A stretch of 64,000 bases of DNA, taken from positions 26,588,001 through 26,652,000 of the forward strand of contig NC_092312.1 in NCBI RefSeq assembly GCF_036785885.1, written 5' to 3'. The position numbers and the translations under genes were made by a program. Source of the stretch: Coffea arabica (Eukaryota; Streptophyta; Magnoliopsida; Gentianales; Rubiaceae). A model generated the notes under the pieces. The model was not told where the DNA came from. It did no database searches and was given only the letters and a program-made list of their open reading frames with translations. Within the stretch, counting starts at the first letter, position 1; each line of letters begins with the position of its first letter. Below, piece by piece: positions 35,355 to 45,975 of the stretch.

Positions 35355-36135
35355 CTACAACAGATATAATTTGATAAAAGTTCAGAACCTAAACTTATTT
35401 TTGTTACAATTCACAGCTAAAACATTGATTAATCTTTTAAGTATTGAAATTAAATGAGATGCAAAATAGAAGATTCACAACAGCTAAGAGAGTTAAACTG
35501 ATGTTGATGCCAACAAGCAACCAAGTAGCAATGGATCTCAGGTTCCATTTTCTCAAGATTTTAGTGATGGAATAAAATAGAGCATATCCAGTTTGCAAGG
35601 ATGAAAAGAAAAATGTAAGCACTTTTTTAACGTGAAATAACCATATAGGTTGTCTGAGAGAGTTTTGCCATAGCATCTTGCTCTATATTAATGAAACTTC
35701 CAAGGATGACAACTCCTAAAGTGATCAGAAAAAATAAAAAGATAGATGATTCATAAAATGGCAAAACCCTTAATAATGTACAACTCCAAAATTCATTAAA
35801 ACAAACCACCACAATAGCATGGCAAAAGCCATGAATATTGCATCATATCTGAGCTCTCTACAGCAATGCAATAGTAACATTTCCAGAAGTTACAAGCTTT
35901 AGAGTAAAAATGAGACTTTAGCTAAACTACTTAATAACCCATGGGAAATGTTCTAATTGATATAGCAACACTATGAACCTAGAGAAAAAATGAGATTTTT
36001 CCACCATATTTGAAAGGGTCAATGGATCATAAAAGAGCTGAAGAGCTAACCTTTCCGATCAAAATAGATAACCCATAGCAAACATTAGTATCCGAGAAAT
36101 AAAACAAACAACCAGAAGAAGACCTTTTTGAATAC
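35355..36135. other. Intron-like spacer inside the Helitron
   Basis: AT-rich sequence between captured exons. No exon recognised. Confidence 0.4.
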
Positions 36136-36273
36136 CTGTACAGGTGCCAGCTTAGGTGGAAGCATTAAGCCAGTATCATCCCCATGAGTCATGATAATAC
36201 CTCCAACAAATCGCGTACAAATAGCCCATGATGTCTGCCACACATGTTGCCACTGTCCATTTTCATCCGTAAA
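36136..36273 (-). pseudogene. Prolyl-tRNA synthetase exon fragment
   Basis: One 46-codon exon with AG and GT borders. It encodes [20 protein letters not shown] followed by [20 protein letters not shown] and KLAPVQ. This is the class II synthetase segment of eukaryote-type ProRS that includes motif 3 (GDDxGLxLPP) of the ATP-binding site. It is open and well preserved, but no neighbouring ProRS exon was found within the element, so it is a captured piece. Confidence 0.8.
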
Positions 36274-37355
36274 CTAAACAAGCAGACAGACTATTTAGGG
36301 AATTGCACATTTCATATTTCAAATACCAAAGTTGAAGAAATGATTCTAACCAGATTCCTATATGAAGAAATGAAAACTAAAAACCAAAGTTGAAAGTAGA
36401 AGACTGTCATTCAGAAGGATTGACGTGTTTCCTTTGACATTGAAATTTTATCAATCACTTCAGATGAAGATTGAACAAGTAAACCATTGAGATTCAATTG
36501 GTAAATTGACCTAAAATAACACTGGATAACCAGGGCAAGAAAGGAATATACCCTGACTTAGTTTAAATGCTGCATTTTCTAGAATCACGTAACAGCAACT
36601 ATATCAGTGTATACTTTTGACTTTTTTCTTTCAGTTTCGCTATAAAAAAAAGCCTTAACCATCTTCTGACTTCTCCCTTAGTGGTGTTGGCAAAGAGGTA
36701 GCAAGAAGAAATATGTTAGTCTTCTAATGAATTTAGACAACATGGATGGATTTGTTCTGCGCACAACATTCATATAGTGCACAATGGCATTTGAAGAATT
36801 AAAATGGAGATTCCGCACAGGAACAAGATTGTTTTGCAGTTTTGCTCTCCAATTCTGCATCAAACACTACTTCCGAAATGGAGTTGTTTTATGCATCTGA
36901 TGCTAAAGGTTAAGCTATTCCAATAGTCCAATGAACTTTATGAAATTAAGAATCTCAAACCTGATAGTTCCTTTAAATGGAAGCCATACTATCTACTCAA
37001 CATCTATGATCTTTCATTAGAAACAATTATTTTGATTAGTAAAGATTTCTTTTTGACGATAAACCCTTGGAGTTGTATAACAACAGTTAATTTTTTAAAT
37101 AACATACCATTTAGTTCATGCAAAAATCTGCTCTTTGTCAACAATTGGATGTCATAACAACACTAGCATTACCAGAACTTATTTATCACAAAATAGAAAT
37201 AACAAGTCAAGACTGCAAAGAACCAATATTTTCAATTAGAACAAGAGGAAAGAAAAAACTACATAAAATATACTGAAAAATTATATTGAGAAAGTCAAAC
37301 CGCTAATAGAAGATCAAGAAACAGCAATAAAGAAATGACAAACATAAAAACCTAC
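36274..37355. other. Intron-like spacer inside the Helitron
   Basis: AT-rich, no recognised exon. Possibly intron sequence carried along with the captured exons. Confidence 0.35.
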
Positions 37356-37610
37356 GTTTTGAACAGAGCATAAAAAATGCTCTGAGCTCTGACCTTCAGC
37401 TGTAACACTAATCCCAAATCTTTCAGCCTCCATCTCAGCTTGCCTAAAAAATGCTACTTATAAAATCAACCGCAATAATCACAAAATAGTCCAAATCCAC
37501 AACTTGGTCAGAAATTTTTTAAAAAAATTAATTCGAAATACCTGATAGCAGAATCTTCTGTGGCTTGAAAATTATTAAGATCAATAAAACATTTCTTCAG
37601 ATCAAGAGGT
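37356..37610 (-). pseudogene. Two captured exons of an unidentified gene
   Basis: Minus-strand exons 37542-37610 and 37356-37443 join in phase across a GT-AG intron. They encode LDLKKCFIDLNNFQATEDSA, then IRQAEMEAERFGISVTAEG. The frame, the compatible splice phase and the charged helical content suggest a real coding origin. I do not recognise the gene. Confidence 0.45.
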
Positions 37611-38750
37611 CTTCACCTTGACCCAAAAAATTAAACTCTCTTATGTGATTGGCTTTCAATACCCTAATATTCCTCTTTGGCCCTGACCCTAAATTTATTC
37701 CTTCTTGTATTCTTCAAATCCAAAGCTAAAGAATTTCAAAACCCACAAGGAAAATTACCAATTCATAATAAATACTGTAAATGCATGTGAAAATACTGAA
37801 AAGAAAAAATGAAACTGTTTAAGGGAAAATCTTGAAAAACAGAAGGAGAAGGATATGAAGAACAAGTATGTTGGATGAGCAGTCAAAGTTCAAGACTTGG
37901 ATGAATGGTCTTGATGGAGAGTATGCATCCTACTGCGAAATCTTCATTACTGTTATAAGCTTCCATGGATTTAGGTTTTTCTTCTTTTTGGCTTGTATTT
38001 CACCTGATTTGAGTTTTTTGTAATGGACCATCAGTTTCTGAAGAGAAGAGACAGAAGAGAGGAAAAAAATGGGGGGAGAGAATGTGCGGAAGCTCAAAAG
38101 ATAAGACTAAAGCCATCGACCAAAAGAAAAATCGTGTGGTTTCGAAAAGGGCAAAGAGCAAAAAAAAAAAGGAAAAGAAAATAAAGGACAAAAAAGATAG
38201 ACCACAATCGATGCTCTGCAAAGGTACAACCACTCCCCTCAGCTCACCTGCTCTCTGACAACAGAGGAAGAAGGAAGAAACGAAGGGGAATAGAAGAGAA
38301 GAATTGAAGATGAAGTGAAGGCGACCAAACTCGCCACCAATCTCCCAGTGAGGACGTCTGGAACTGAAATGGGTAGACTTGGTGGAGCAGTTGCTCGTTT
38401 CAATAGAACTGCAGAGGCTGAACTCCTGGCTAAGCAGACTGGATGTGACAAAACATTACATTACCAACACACCCCTCAAAGAACAAAAGAACTCACAAAT
38501 ACAACAAAAGGTCGGGATGTAAATAGCTGCAGACCAAAGGGCTAAAACCATAATATCAACAAACCTCCCAGCCCAACAAAGAGAAGAAGACAAGACATTA
38601 CGATTTACGAAACAACCGCGTGACTGTTTGACCAGGAACCGGGCCACCACATCAACAAACGGAAGGAAAGGCTAAGGGAAAAAAGTTAGCACCAATCACG
38701 TCGTTCCACATCATCAAGAAGCCAATGCCCTCTTGCCATGCGGAGGACGA
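37611..38750. other. 5' part of the Helitron-like element
   Basis: From about 38220 the composition becomes purine-rich and less AT-rich, with open frames of 64-76 codons on both strands (38239-38451, 38315-38545). None has a recognised motif. This may be a captured promoter or first exon. Confidence 0.35.
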
Positions 38751-38782
38751 CCACGTCCGACGTGGATACCGGGCGTCCGCCC
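38751..38782. repeat. Paired GC-rich palindromes near the Helitron 5' end
   Basis: CCACGTCCGACGTGG (38751-38765) and GGGCGTCCGCCC (38771-38782) lie 17-48 bases from the left (5') terminus of the minus-strand element. They are unusual in this AT-rich region and could form two adjacent hairpins. Confidence 0.7.
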
Positions 38783-39695
38783 TTAGTCTATATGTTTAAT
38801 AAAGAGAGAGCAATTGAAACCTTAATTAAAAAATATAGTGCAATTATCCAATAAATATTATAGAAGGTATTCATACTCTATTTTGCACGAAAATGTGCTA
38901 ATACATACACGGGAAATCGTGTACACTTTAGGATGTAATTTATTATATTTTTTTGTCATAAAAAGCTAAAAATTGTAGCCTTTTTTTTTTTTATTGAATT
39001 AGCCTCAAAAGAAAAGAAGGACTTTGATCTTCTATACTGATATCAGAAAACATTAATTACAAAATTTTCCATCAAATATACTTCAAAAATATGGCGCCTC
39101 TCCTGTTTCAGTTTCACGATCAATATATACCTCCCCTTCTGTTTCAATAAATATCTCCCCTTCTGTTTCAACATAATTTAATGATCAATTATATACCTTA
39201 CCTTCTGTTTCAATTTCATGATCAATATATGCCTCCCTCTATCTAGAATGATTTGGATGGATTTTAAATTCTTTATTAAATTCTTCAATTCAAATAACTA
39301 GAATGATTTGGGTGAATAATAGATTTTTAAAGAATTTGAGTTAGGGTTCACGCCGGTAGAGGTGTGCAAAGTCGAAAAATTTCGATTTACCGACCAATTT
39401 CGAATTAAATTCAGAATTTTGAATTCGATAATTTTGAATGGAATTCATTAATTCTGATTTCAAATTGGTCGAAATCGGGACGAATTCGAAAATATAATTT
39501 CGATTTCATTTTATAATATTCATATATATAATATAATATTTTTTAACAATAAAGTACTACTAATCGGAATAAAAAAAGAATAGATAAGGCTCGCAAAGGT
39601 TACTTAAAGTCCAATTGAAGGAAGACGGCTCGGGCAATTCTAGAATCAACTCCGCAGTCTTCAGAATCCGGAGATTTCATTCGAGCCAAAATCAG

Positions 39696-40151
39696 ATGGC
39701 TTCTTCCCTGATAGCCTCTCAGACCTTAATCCTCCGAAAACCAACCGTTATTTCTCCGAACAACCTCACCGCTGCCTATCCTCTGCGGCTTTCCTTCTCC
39801 CTAGCAAACCCTAAAAGGCCAGCAATACTTACCGCTTCCTCGTCGACCCTCCTCAATAACTCATATGCCAAAAGCTCTGGTTACTAGAACCCCGCTCTAT
39901 CTTTGCTCACCAGTTCAGCTCGGACGGTGACTACACTGTTGGCTCTAGCTCTAACGGCCTCCAAGGGTTCTCAATTTGGGCCTGCAATTGAAGGGCTTTC
40001 ATGGCCTACCGGAGCCTTTAGTCCGCTCCGCCGACCCGGTTTTTTCGACGCAATTGGGGATGCAGCCACTGGAACTTTGAACACCGTTCACCGTGGTTGC
40101 AGCCGGGATGGCAAAATGGCTAGATATATACAGCGGGGTTTTGATGGTTAG
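39696..40151 (+). pseudogene. Captured gene fragment with plastid-transit-like N-terminus
   Basis: The ATG at 39696 starts MASSLIASQTLILRKPTVIS, a Ser/Thr/Arg-rich, acid-poor N-terminus of chloroplast transit type, running to SSGY. A TAG at 39885-39887 interrupts, and the same frame then continues for about 88 codons (LLTSSARTVTTLLALALTAS, GPAIEGLSWPTGAFSPL, FFDAIGDAATGTLNT). The codon use and higher GC content differ sharply from the AT-rich element around it, so it was captured from a host gene. I do not recognise the parent. The in-frame stop suggests it is not functional. Confidence 0.6.
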
Positions 40152-40242
40152 GGTTTTGCTGAGCTGGTTCCCCAATATACCTTGGGAAAACAGGCTTTTG
40201 AATTCGGTGAATTCGAAATTCACCGAAATTCGGAATCGAATT

Positions 40243-42148
40243 TGATAAGTGACTAATTTACGTAATAATTGAATAACATTTTATGTTATTTTTAGTCACT
40301 TTGGTTATATGATTGGAAGAAAATGAATAATTTTGGCTATAATTGGGGAAAAATGTCTTAAGTGATTTAATGAGATTTTTATCACTTTTTACTTGCATTT
40401 TGTGCATTTTTGATAGCTTTGACACATTTTAGTATTTCGGCTATAACTTGAGTTACAGTGATCGGATTGAGATGATTCTTAAACCAATTTGAAGATAAGA
40501 AATAGATCTGCAACTTTGTTAAAGACATCAAAATCCAGTTTGAAGGTTTTCCAGGTCAAAAATCCAAAAGTAGCCAATTTCTATTGGTCAAAACTGAAAC
40601 AGGGCAGTGAGCAGTCAAGGGTATTTTAGTCATTTCTCAGCCTACACAAATCCAAATGAGGTGATTCTTCATGCATTGAAAAGTTAAACTCAAAGAATTA
40701 CAAGTTTTATGTTTTGGTCAAGAGTTAAATCAGTTTCTATCATCAAGAAAAGTTTAGTTGAAGTTGAAGCAAAATTGGAGCAGAGATGGAAATTGAACAG
40801 AAATTGCACAAAAAGGTCACTATATCTATCCGGCCGGAACTTGGACCGATTTATGGCCAGATTTATGGCCGGATTGTGGTTAGAAAAGGCTGCTCTTTAT
40901 GCGGACAACTTGATTTCACCTCCAATAAAGTCACATGTAATGCTAGACATGTGGCAAACACTTTGCAGCTGTAAAAGGGAGGTGTAAACCTCATTCCTTG
41001 ACCATCTTTTACCTTTATATAGCCAAAAACTTGCAAGATTCAGGAAGATCATACGGGAGAAAGTTTGGAGTCTGCAGAAATGTAGCTCTTCCATTTTCTG
41101 AGTGTTAGATTAGTTTAGTATAGAGTAGTAGTTCATCCATCTTGTTTATTAGCTAGAGGAAGAGGAGGTTGGAGGATGAAAATGGCAAGGAGATGAACTC
41201 ATGTGATAAGGGTTACATTTCTTTCCAACTCTTTATCTTTTTTACTTAATTCCAAGTTTGGTTAATATACAAGTTTGGATTTTATGTTATTTATGTGTTT
41301 CTAAAGTTATGCCTTGGGTTTGGTTGAACTTCCTATGATTGTTAGTGTTTATTATTTGGCTATTTGATTGCTATGATTTGAGCAAGTTATTTAGCACTTT
41401 AGCTCTTTAAAATCATGATTAATCTGGTACCATTGATTGTGATTATCTAAGGTGTTGTTTCTGCAATGAAAATTGAGATTTAACACTAGTTCAAGAAATG
41501 CTAAACATAGGGAGTACACTCACGAGAGTAGAGGTACACCTATGTAGTTTTAGTGATTCATTTCATGTAATTTCACAGAAGAAATGAACTTGTAGCTAAT
41601 TTTATAACCATGAGAATAGGTTTGGATTGGTTATGAGTATAATTTATTCACTATGAAAGTAGGATTCATATGCATAAGGAAATTACACCATAGCTAACCA
41701 AGATAGTAGTTTCCAATGATCCAAAAATAGCACTTGCATAAGTAGTTAGGGATATAGCTAATTTTATAACCATGAGAATAGGTTTGGATTGGTTATGAGT
41801 ATAATTTATTCACTATGAAAGTAGGATTCATATGCATAAGGAAATTACACCATAGCTAACCAAGATAGTAGTTTCCAATGATCCAAAAATAGCACTTGCA
41901 TAAGTAGTTAGGGATACCATAATCTAAGGAGCTTTCATTTGTTATTTTGCATAAGTTCAGTAGGATTCATTTCTTATAATTCATTGATAGTCTAAATAAT
42001 AGAGAAGTTTTAGTAGTGCTGGTAATTGTTCAATCTTCATCGTGGGATCGACCCGATATATACCCTAAACTACTAATTTGACTTGTATACTTGCAGTCAA
42101 ATGGGTGTAAATCGGATTTTAACTTGCACATATATCAAAACCCCGTCA
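40243..42148 (+). mobile_element. Solo LTR, 1.9 kb, nested in the hAT
   Basis: Starts TGATAAGTGACTAATTTACG, ends AAAACCCCGTCA, flanked by the exact 5-bp duplication GAATT (40238-40242 and 42149-42153). It belongs to the same family as 56910-58834: both contain TATTTCGGCTATA followed by TGATCGGAT, a GTTAATATACAAGTTT phrase and a TAATCT-type end. No coding frame. An exact 162-bp tandem duplication lies inside. Confidence 0.9.
41593..41916. repeat. Exact 162 bp tandem duplication inside the solo LTR
   Basis: 41593-41754 and 41755-41916 read identically by eye. The related LTR at 56910-58834 has one copy, so the duplication is private to this insertion and recent. Confidence 0.9.
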
Positions 42149-42583
42149 GAATTCGAAATCGGAACTGGCCATTTCGAATTTGAAATCGGTCAGAAAAATC
42201 CATGTCAAATTTTCGAGAAATTCCGATTTCAAACTTCCGATTTACCGATTTCGAATTCGATGCACACTCCTACACGCCGGAGTAAAATTAAGGAGAATCA
42301 GGAAAGCATGGCTTTACTGATAGAGAACAAAATTAGAACTTGAGTATTAATTATTTAATTACACAAAAGCCTGTGACTAGAGTTAATTATTAGTTTGGAA
42401 GAAGATAATAATGGGTGAGTATGTATTCTCAATTACCTTACCAATCTCAGGATGTATTGAATAAAAAGAATATTGCATATACTAGCTGTTGAGTTGACAA
42501 TATTGCCCAACAACAACTTGAAACCCACTTGATTGTGTGTTAATTTTTCTTTCTGACCTAGTGATCAACAATGAACTAAGGAA

Positions 42584-42752
42584 TCCTACCAACCCGGTTC
42601 GAAGAATCTTTCTTGGGACATTTGCCCATCGCATAGGGTTTGCCTAGTGCATCTTATCCCTCCGTGTGATTGACGGGCTGTTGTACGGGACAGGGTTTAC
42701 CTAGTGTACACTCTCAAATAGTGACTATGGGTTCCTTGTCAACAAAAAAAAA
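42584..42752 (+). mobile_element. SINE, copy in unit 1
   Basis: A short element beginning near a tRNA-like B box (GGTTCGAA) and ending in a poly(A) run, flanked by a 13-14 bp duplication ATGAACTAAGGAA / ATGAACTTAAGGAA. The body includes GGTTTGCCTAGTGCATCTTA and a second GGGTTTACCTAGTGTACACT phrase. No A box is evident, so the head is probably truncated. The copy at 45976 shares the same target site, so insertion predates the segmental duplication. Confidence 0.7.
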
Positions 42753-43264
42753 ATGAACTTAAGGAAATAGAAAAACTTGTTAAGTCGTTTTCTCATTATT
42801 TTCTGTCATGATTGCAATGGAGGAAGAATGGTGGACCTTGTAATAAATAAAACAAAAATTCGATTTTACTACACAAAAGTTTTAGGGAAACTTCCTCAAA
42901 ACAATTTTATAAAAAAAAAAATGAAAACTACCCTTCAACCCAAAAAAAAAAAAAAAAAAACCCTTCATGCATAATTAGTAACTCTCAAGATTTTGGAGAT
43001 TTCCCCATATTGGCGAAAATGGTAAAAGAAAAATAGAAAGTAGTAGTAGCCTTGCTCTTGTTAAAGGGGGATTTTCATTACATTTTTTTTTTCACGCAAT
43101 ACAGGATTGTAAGTCCAATGTCTATATCCAATGGCTTGTCATAACTACGCTCAATTTCGAGCATCCCCAATGCTTGTATATCTTGATTACTTCATACAAT
43201 TTGTCACCTTCAATGAGCTTTTATTTTTATTTTTTATTTTTAATGAGTATCAAAACATACACGG

Positions 43265-43474
43265 GTGGCTTTGGCATCAGGAGGAAAGCATTATACAGAT
43301 ATAGTCAGGGAAGCTCAGCTGAACGCTGATCTTCCTATTGTAATATGTGTGGACGCCAAGGGATTGCCATTGGAACCTGATAATTTGCACCTCACCACCC
43401 CTGCCCAAGGCAGCCTAGGAGACATGCTTTCTGATGCTTTTCTTTCCAACTTGGTTGGCCGACTCACTAGCTGA
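43265..43474 (+). pseudogene. Carbohydrate esterase (SGNH, At4g34215-like) C-terminal fragment, unit 1
   Basis: An open stretch encodes ALASGGKHYTDIVREAQLNA, CVDAKGLPLEPDNLHLTTPA and SDAFLSNLVGRLTS. This matches the last exon of plant sialate-O-acetylesterase-like carbohydrate esterases. The Asp and His of the catalytic triad (VDAKGLPLEPDNLHL) are present, but the exons with the GQSNM nucleophile are absent. No splice acceptor precedes it. It is an isolated, untranslatable exon, duplicated in unit 2. Confidence 0.8.
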
Positions 43475-43890
43475 GCTAAAGAATCATTTTCATGAAATAG
43501 ACACATGAACAAATGGATAAATAAACTTAAGTGGAAGTTCTTAAAATTAACTTCTGTAGAACGGTTTCAATTGTTTATATTGAATTTGTCTTGTTTGAGT
43601 TTTTCGTTGATGTACCTTTTTAAGATGTAAAAATGGTGCACATTTCAGTCCCCCAAATTCTTATACGATAAATAGTCCTTGGAAGAACTGTTGCTTCATC
43701 TCCTTGTTTCACTATTCAAAGCAATGTCAAATCCTACCAAAATGTTCTAATTAGATTAGGGTATATCATTAGCTGATTGTTTGTATCGATATCCAGATAT
43801 CATGCCCTAACACACCTTTATTACATTCCTACCCACTTCTCCATTTCTCAATATCTCCTTCGCCCCTGAAACTAATTGTTTACAATTAAT

Positions 43891-44076
43891 TTAGTGCATG
43901 TAGTAGGCAAAGAAGGACACGAGGGAGGCACCGACAACGGTTCCAACGGCGGGCAATGCAGCATAGGCACTGTTGGCTGCTGCTGGTGCAGGTGCGGGTG
44001 CCTGGCTCTCAGCCAAGACTGCGCTCATAGAGGCAGCGGCCACAAGGACTGCACAAGCGATCTTCTTCATCTCCAT
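43891..44076 (-). CDS. AGP23-like arabinogalactan peptide, copy 2
   Basis: Encodes the same 61 residues as 22658-22843; the few nucleotide changes in the coding region are silent (for example GCGGGAGCC to GCGGGTGCC). It has a signal peptide, an APAPAP glycomodule and a GPI-anchor signal. The TATA box and about 1 kb of upstream sequence are also shared. Here the upstream neighbour is the compact B' block instead of the Helitron-like insertion. Both copies therefore look intact and potentially expressed, with different distal upstream DNA. Confidence 0.9.
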   Translation of the reverse strand: MEMKKIACAVLVAAASMSAVLAESQAPAPAPAAANSAYAALPAVGTVVGASLVSFFAYYMH

Positions 44077-44237
44077 TTTTTTTGGGTTTTTTTAAGGCAG
44101 TTGAAGGGCAAGAACCTCAAAGAATTTTGAGAATGGTTACCCAACCTTGCCCCTTTCGGTTGAAAATATGCCTGTGCTTCTGATGCTCTTGATGCAGGAT
44201 GCTCTTGCTTGGCTTTCTTCCTTCGTTAATGGAAACC

Positions 44238-44244
44238 ATTTATA
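44238..44244 (-). promoter_or_regulatory. TATA box of AGP copy 2
   Basis: TATAAAT on the minus strand, at the same distance from the ATG as in copy 1. Confidence 0.6.
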
Positions 44245-45130
44245 GGTGTGGTTTTGGACTTTGTTGGAATAAATGTGTGGTGATTTGCTGGTAAAGTAGT
44301 TGTTTCCATGAGGACAGGAGATGTTTAAGCTACTCCCTTGAATGGTTCTTTATATAAGTGGTTTAAAAACAAGTAGGAGAAGTAGGAGGTTGTTTAGGGT
44401 ATTTGTTGTTGCACCTAAACTAATTATGCTCTATATGTACTTTTGGTATGAGATTGTTTAATATCTATAGCCTTTAATAAAAGGGAAAACCTTATTATAA
44501 ACGATATATGATTTATAGGATGAATATAAACTAAAAGATTATCCACTTCTTAATTACTTGTGTCTATCACATAGAGATATTTTGTTTCAAAACTAAGGAT
44601 AAATTTACACTAAAAGATGATCCACTTTTTAATTATTTGTGTCTATCACATAGAGATATCCCGTTTCAAAATTACTTTTCTGTAGGTGAATTGTTTTAAA
44701 AAATAGTTAAGAAACGCAAGGCATAGGTGAAAAAAGGGTATATATTTTACGTGAGTCTAGGAGACTAGGGCATTAGAGACAAGGGATGGGATGACAATAT
44801 GCTTACCTTGATGTTTTGATTTTTACTCAGCCAAGCCTTTTTTTAAACAATTTTTTATTTGTAAATATGATATGCGCATCTAGATTTGACCAATTAGTGA
44901 TGTCCTTTCCAATTCGTGATCTTCTAAGATGGTAAAGATCCAAAACAAAACAGAATTCCAATGTGAGTAGGGATTTAAAAAAAAAAATTTTGACAGATTA
45001 TCTTAAGTACTAATATTTGTCCTTTCATTTATTTATAGGCTTCGTGCTTCCAACTTTGCATCAGCACCTCTCGCACGGTAATTTATACGTGATGACTTGT
45101 CTATGACACCACAAAATTTTTGAAGCTTAA

Positions 45131-45144
45131 TGTTATATAAAGAG
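45131..45144. other. Empty site of the Helitron-like insertion
   Basis: TGTTATA|TAAAGAG. The left half equals the sequence ending at 23901 and the right half that starting at 38800. Target dinucleotide A|T. Confidence 0.85.
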
Positions 45145-45663
45145 AGAGCAATTGAAACCTTAATTAAAAAATATAGTGCAATTATCCAATAAATATTATA
45201 GAAGGTATTCATACTCTGTTTTGCACGAAAATGTGCTAATACATACACGGGAAATCGTGTACACTTTAGGATGTAATTTATTATATTTTTTTGTCATAAA
45301 AAGCTAAAAATTGTAGCCTTTTTTTTTTTTTATTGAATTAGCCTCAAAAGAAAAGAAGGACTTTGATCTTCTATACTGATATCAGAAAACATTAAATACA
45401 AAATTTTCCATCAAATATACTTCAAAAATATGGTGCCTCTCCTGTTTCAGTTTCATGATCAATATATACCTCCCCTTCTGTTTCAACATAATTTAATGAT
45501 CAATTATATACCTTACCTTCTGTTTCAATTTCATGATCAATATATGCCTCCCTCTATCTAGAATGATTTGGATGGATTTTAAATTCTTTATTAAATTCTT
45601 CAATCCAAATAACTAGAATGATTTGGGTGAATAATAGTTTTTTAAAGAATTTGAGTTAGGGTT

Positions 45664-45671
45664 CACGCGGG
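45664..45671. other. Empty site of the hAT insertion
   Basis: CACGCGGG, one substitution from the CACGCCGG duplicated around the hAT element of unit 1, in the same flanking context (AGGGTT before, AGTAAAATT after). Confidence 0.85.
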
Positions 45672-45975
45672 AGTAAAATTAAGGAGAATCAGGAAAGCAT
45701 GGCTTTACCTATAGAGAACAAAATTAGAACTTGAGTATTAATTGTTTAATTACACAAAAGCCTGTGACTAGAGTTAATTATTAGTTTGAAAGAAGATAAT
45801 AATGGGGGAGTATGTATTGTCAATTACCTCACCAATCTCAGGATGTATTGAATAAAAAGAATATTGCATATACTAGCAGTTGAGTTGACAATATTGCCCA
45901 ACAACAACCTTGAAACCCACTTGATTGTGTGTTAATTTTTCTTTCTGACGTAGTGATCAACAATGAACTAAGGAA

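Larger units (their letters stand above)
23902..38799 (-). mobile_element. Helitron-like element with captured gene fragments, 14.9 kb including a retrotransposon
   Basis: Bounded by comparison with unit 2, where TGTTATA (45131-45137) runs straight into TAAAGAG. In unit 1 the two halves are separated by this block, so insertion was between A and T with no target duplication, as Helitrons do. On the minus strand the 3' end has a perfect 8-bp stem (CACCGCGC-ATC-GCGCGGTG), 7 bases, then CTAG followed by host T, the classic CTRR terminus. The 5' end reads TTAAACATATAGACTAAGGG rather than the expected TC. No Rep-helicase was seen, so it is non-autonomous. It carries exon fragments of HMT, PDI-like 2, prolyl-tRNA synthetase and an unidentified gene, all on the minus strand with their introns. 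That is typical of Pack-Helitrons. About 8.8 kb of it is the gypsy element. Confidence 0.75.
39357..42272. mobile_element. Non-autonomous hAT element carrying a gene fragment and a nested solo LTR
   Basis: The ends TAGAGGTGTGCA and (reverse complement) TAGGAGTGTGCA form 12-bp TIRs with two mismatches. The flanking 8-bp duplication is exact: CACGCCGG at 39349-39356 and 42273-42280. Unit 2 of the segmental duplication holds the empty site with one substitution (45664-45671). Subterminal regions repeat TTTCGATTTACCGA and GAATTCGAAATC motifs in both orientations, as hAT elements do for transposase binding. There is no transposase. About 0.6 kb of foreign, gene-like sequence occupies 39590-40190. 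A 1.9 kb solo LTR accounts for most of the rest. Confidence 0.9.
22540..43773. repeat. Tandem segmental duplication, unit 1 (expanded)
   Basis: Three blocks of this unit match unit 2 (43774-47169) in the same order and orientation: 22540-23901 (AGP gene), 38800-39356, and 42281-43773 (SINE and esterase fragment). Between them, unit 1 carries 14,898 bp (23902-38799) and 2,916 bp (39357-42272) that unit 2 lacks. The unit borders share the hexamer TGATTG at 22540, 43774 and 47164. Confidence 0.9.

Noticed and set aside
39696-40151. Naming the plastid protein captured by the hAT
   Set aside because: The wording is reminiscent of nuclear-encoded plastid proteins, but I could not recall a specific match.
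43774-45137. Idea that the AGP block was carried to 43774 by Helitron read-through, because the homology ends exactly at the Helitron 3' border
   Set aside because: The next blocks (38800-39356 and 42281-43773) also follow in order in unit 2, so a tandem duplication with a later Helitron insertion explains every border.
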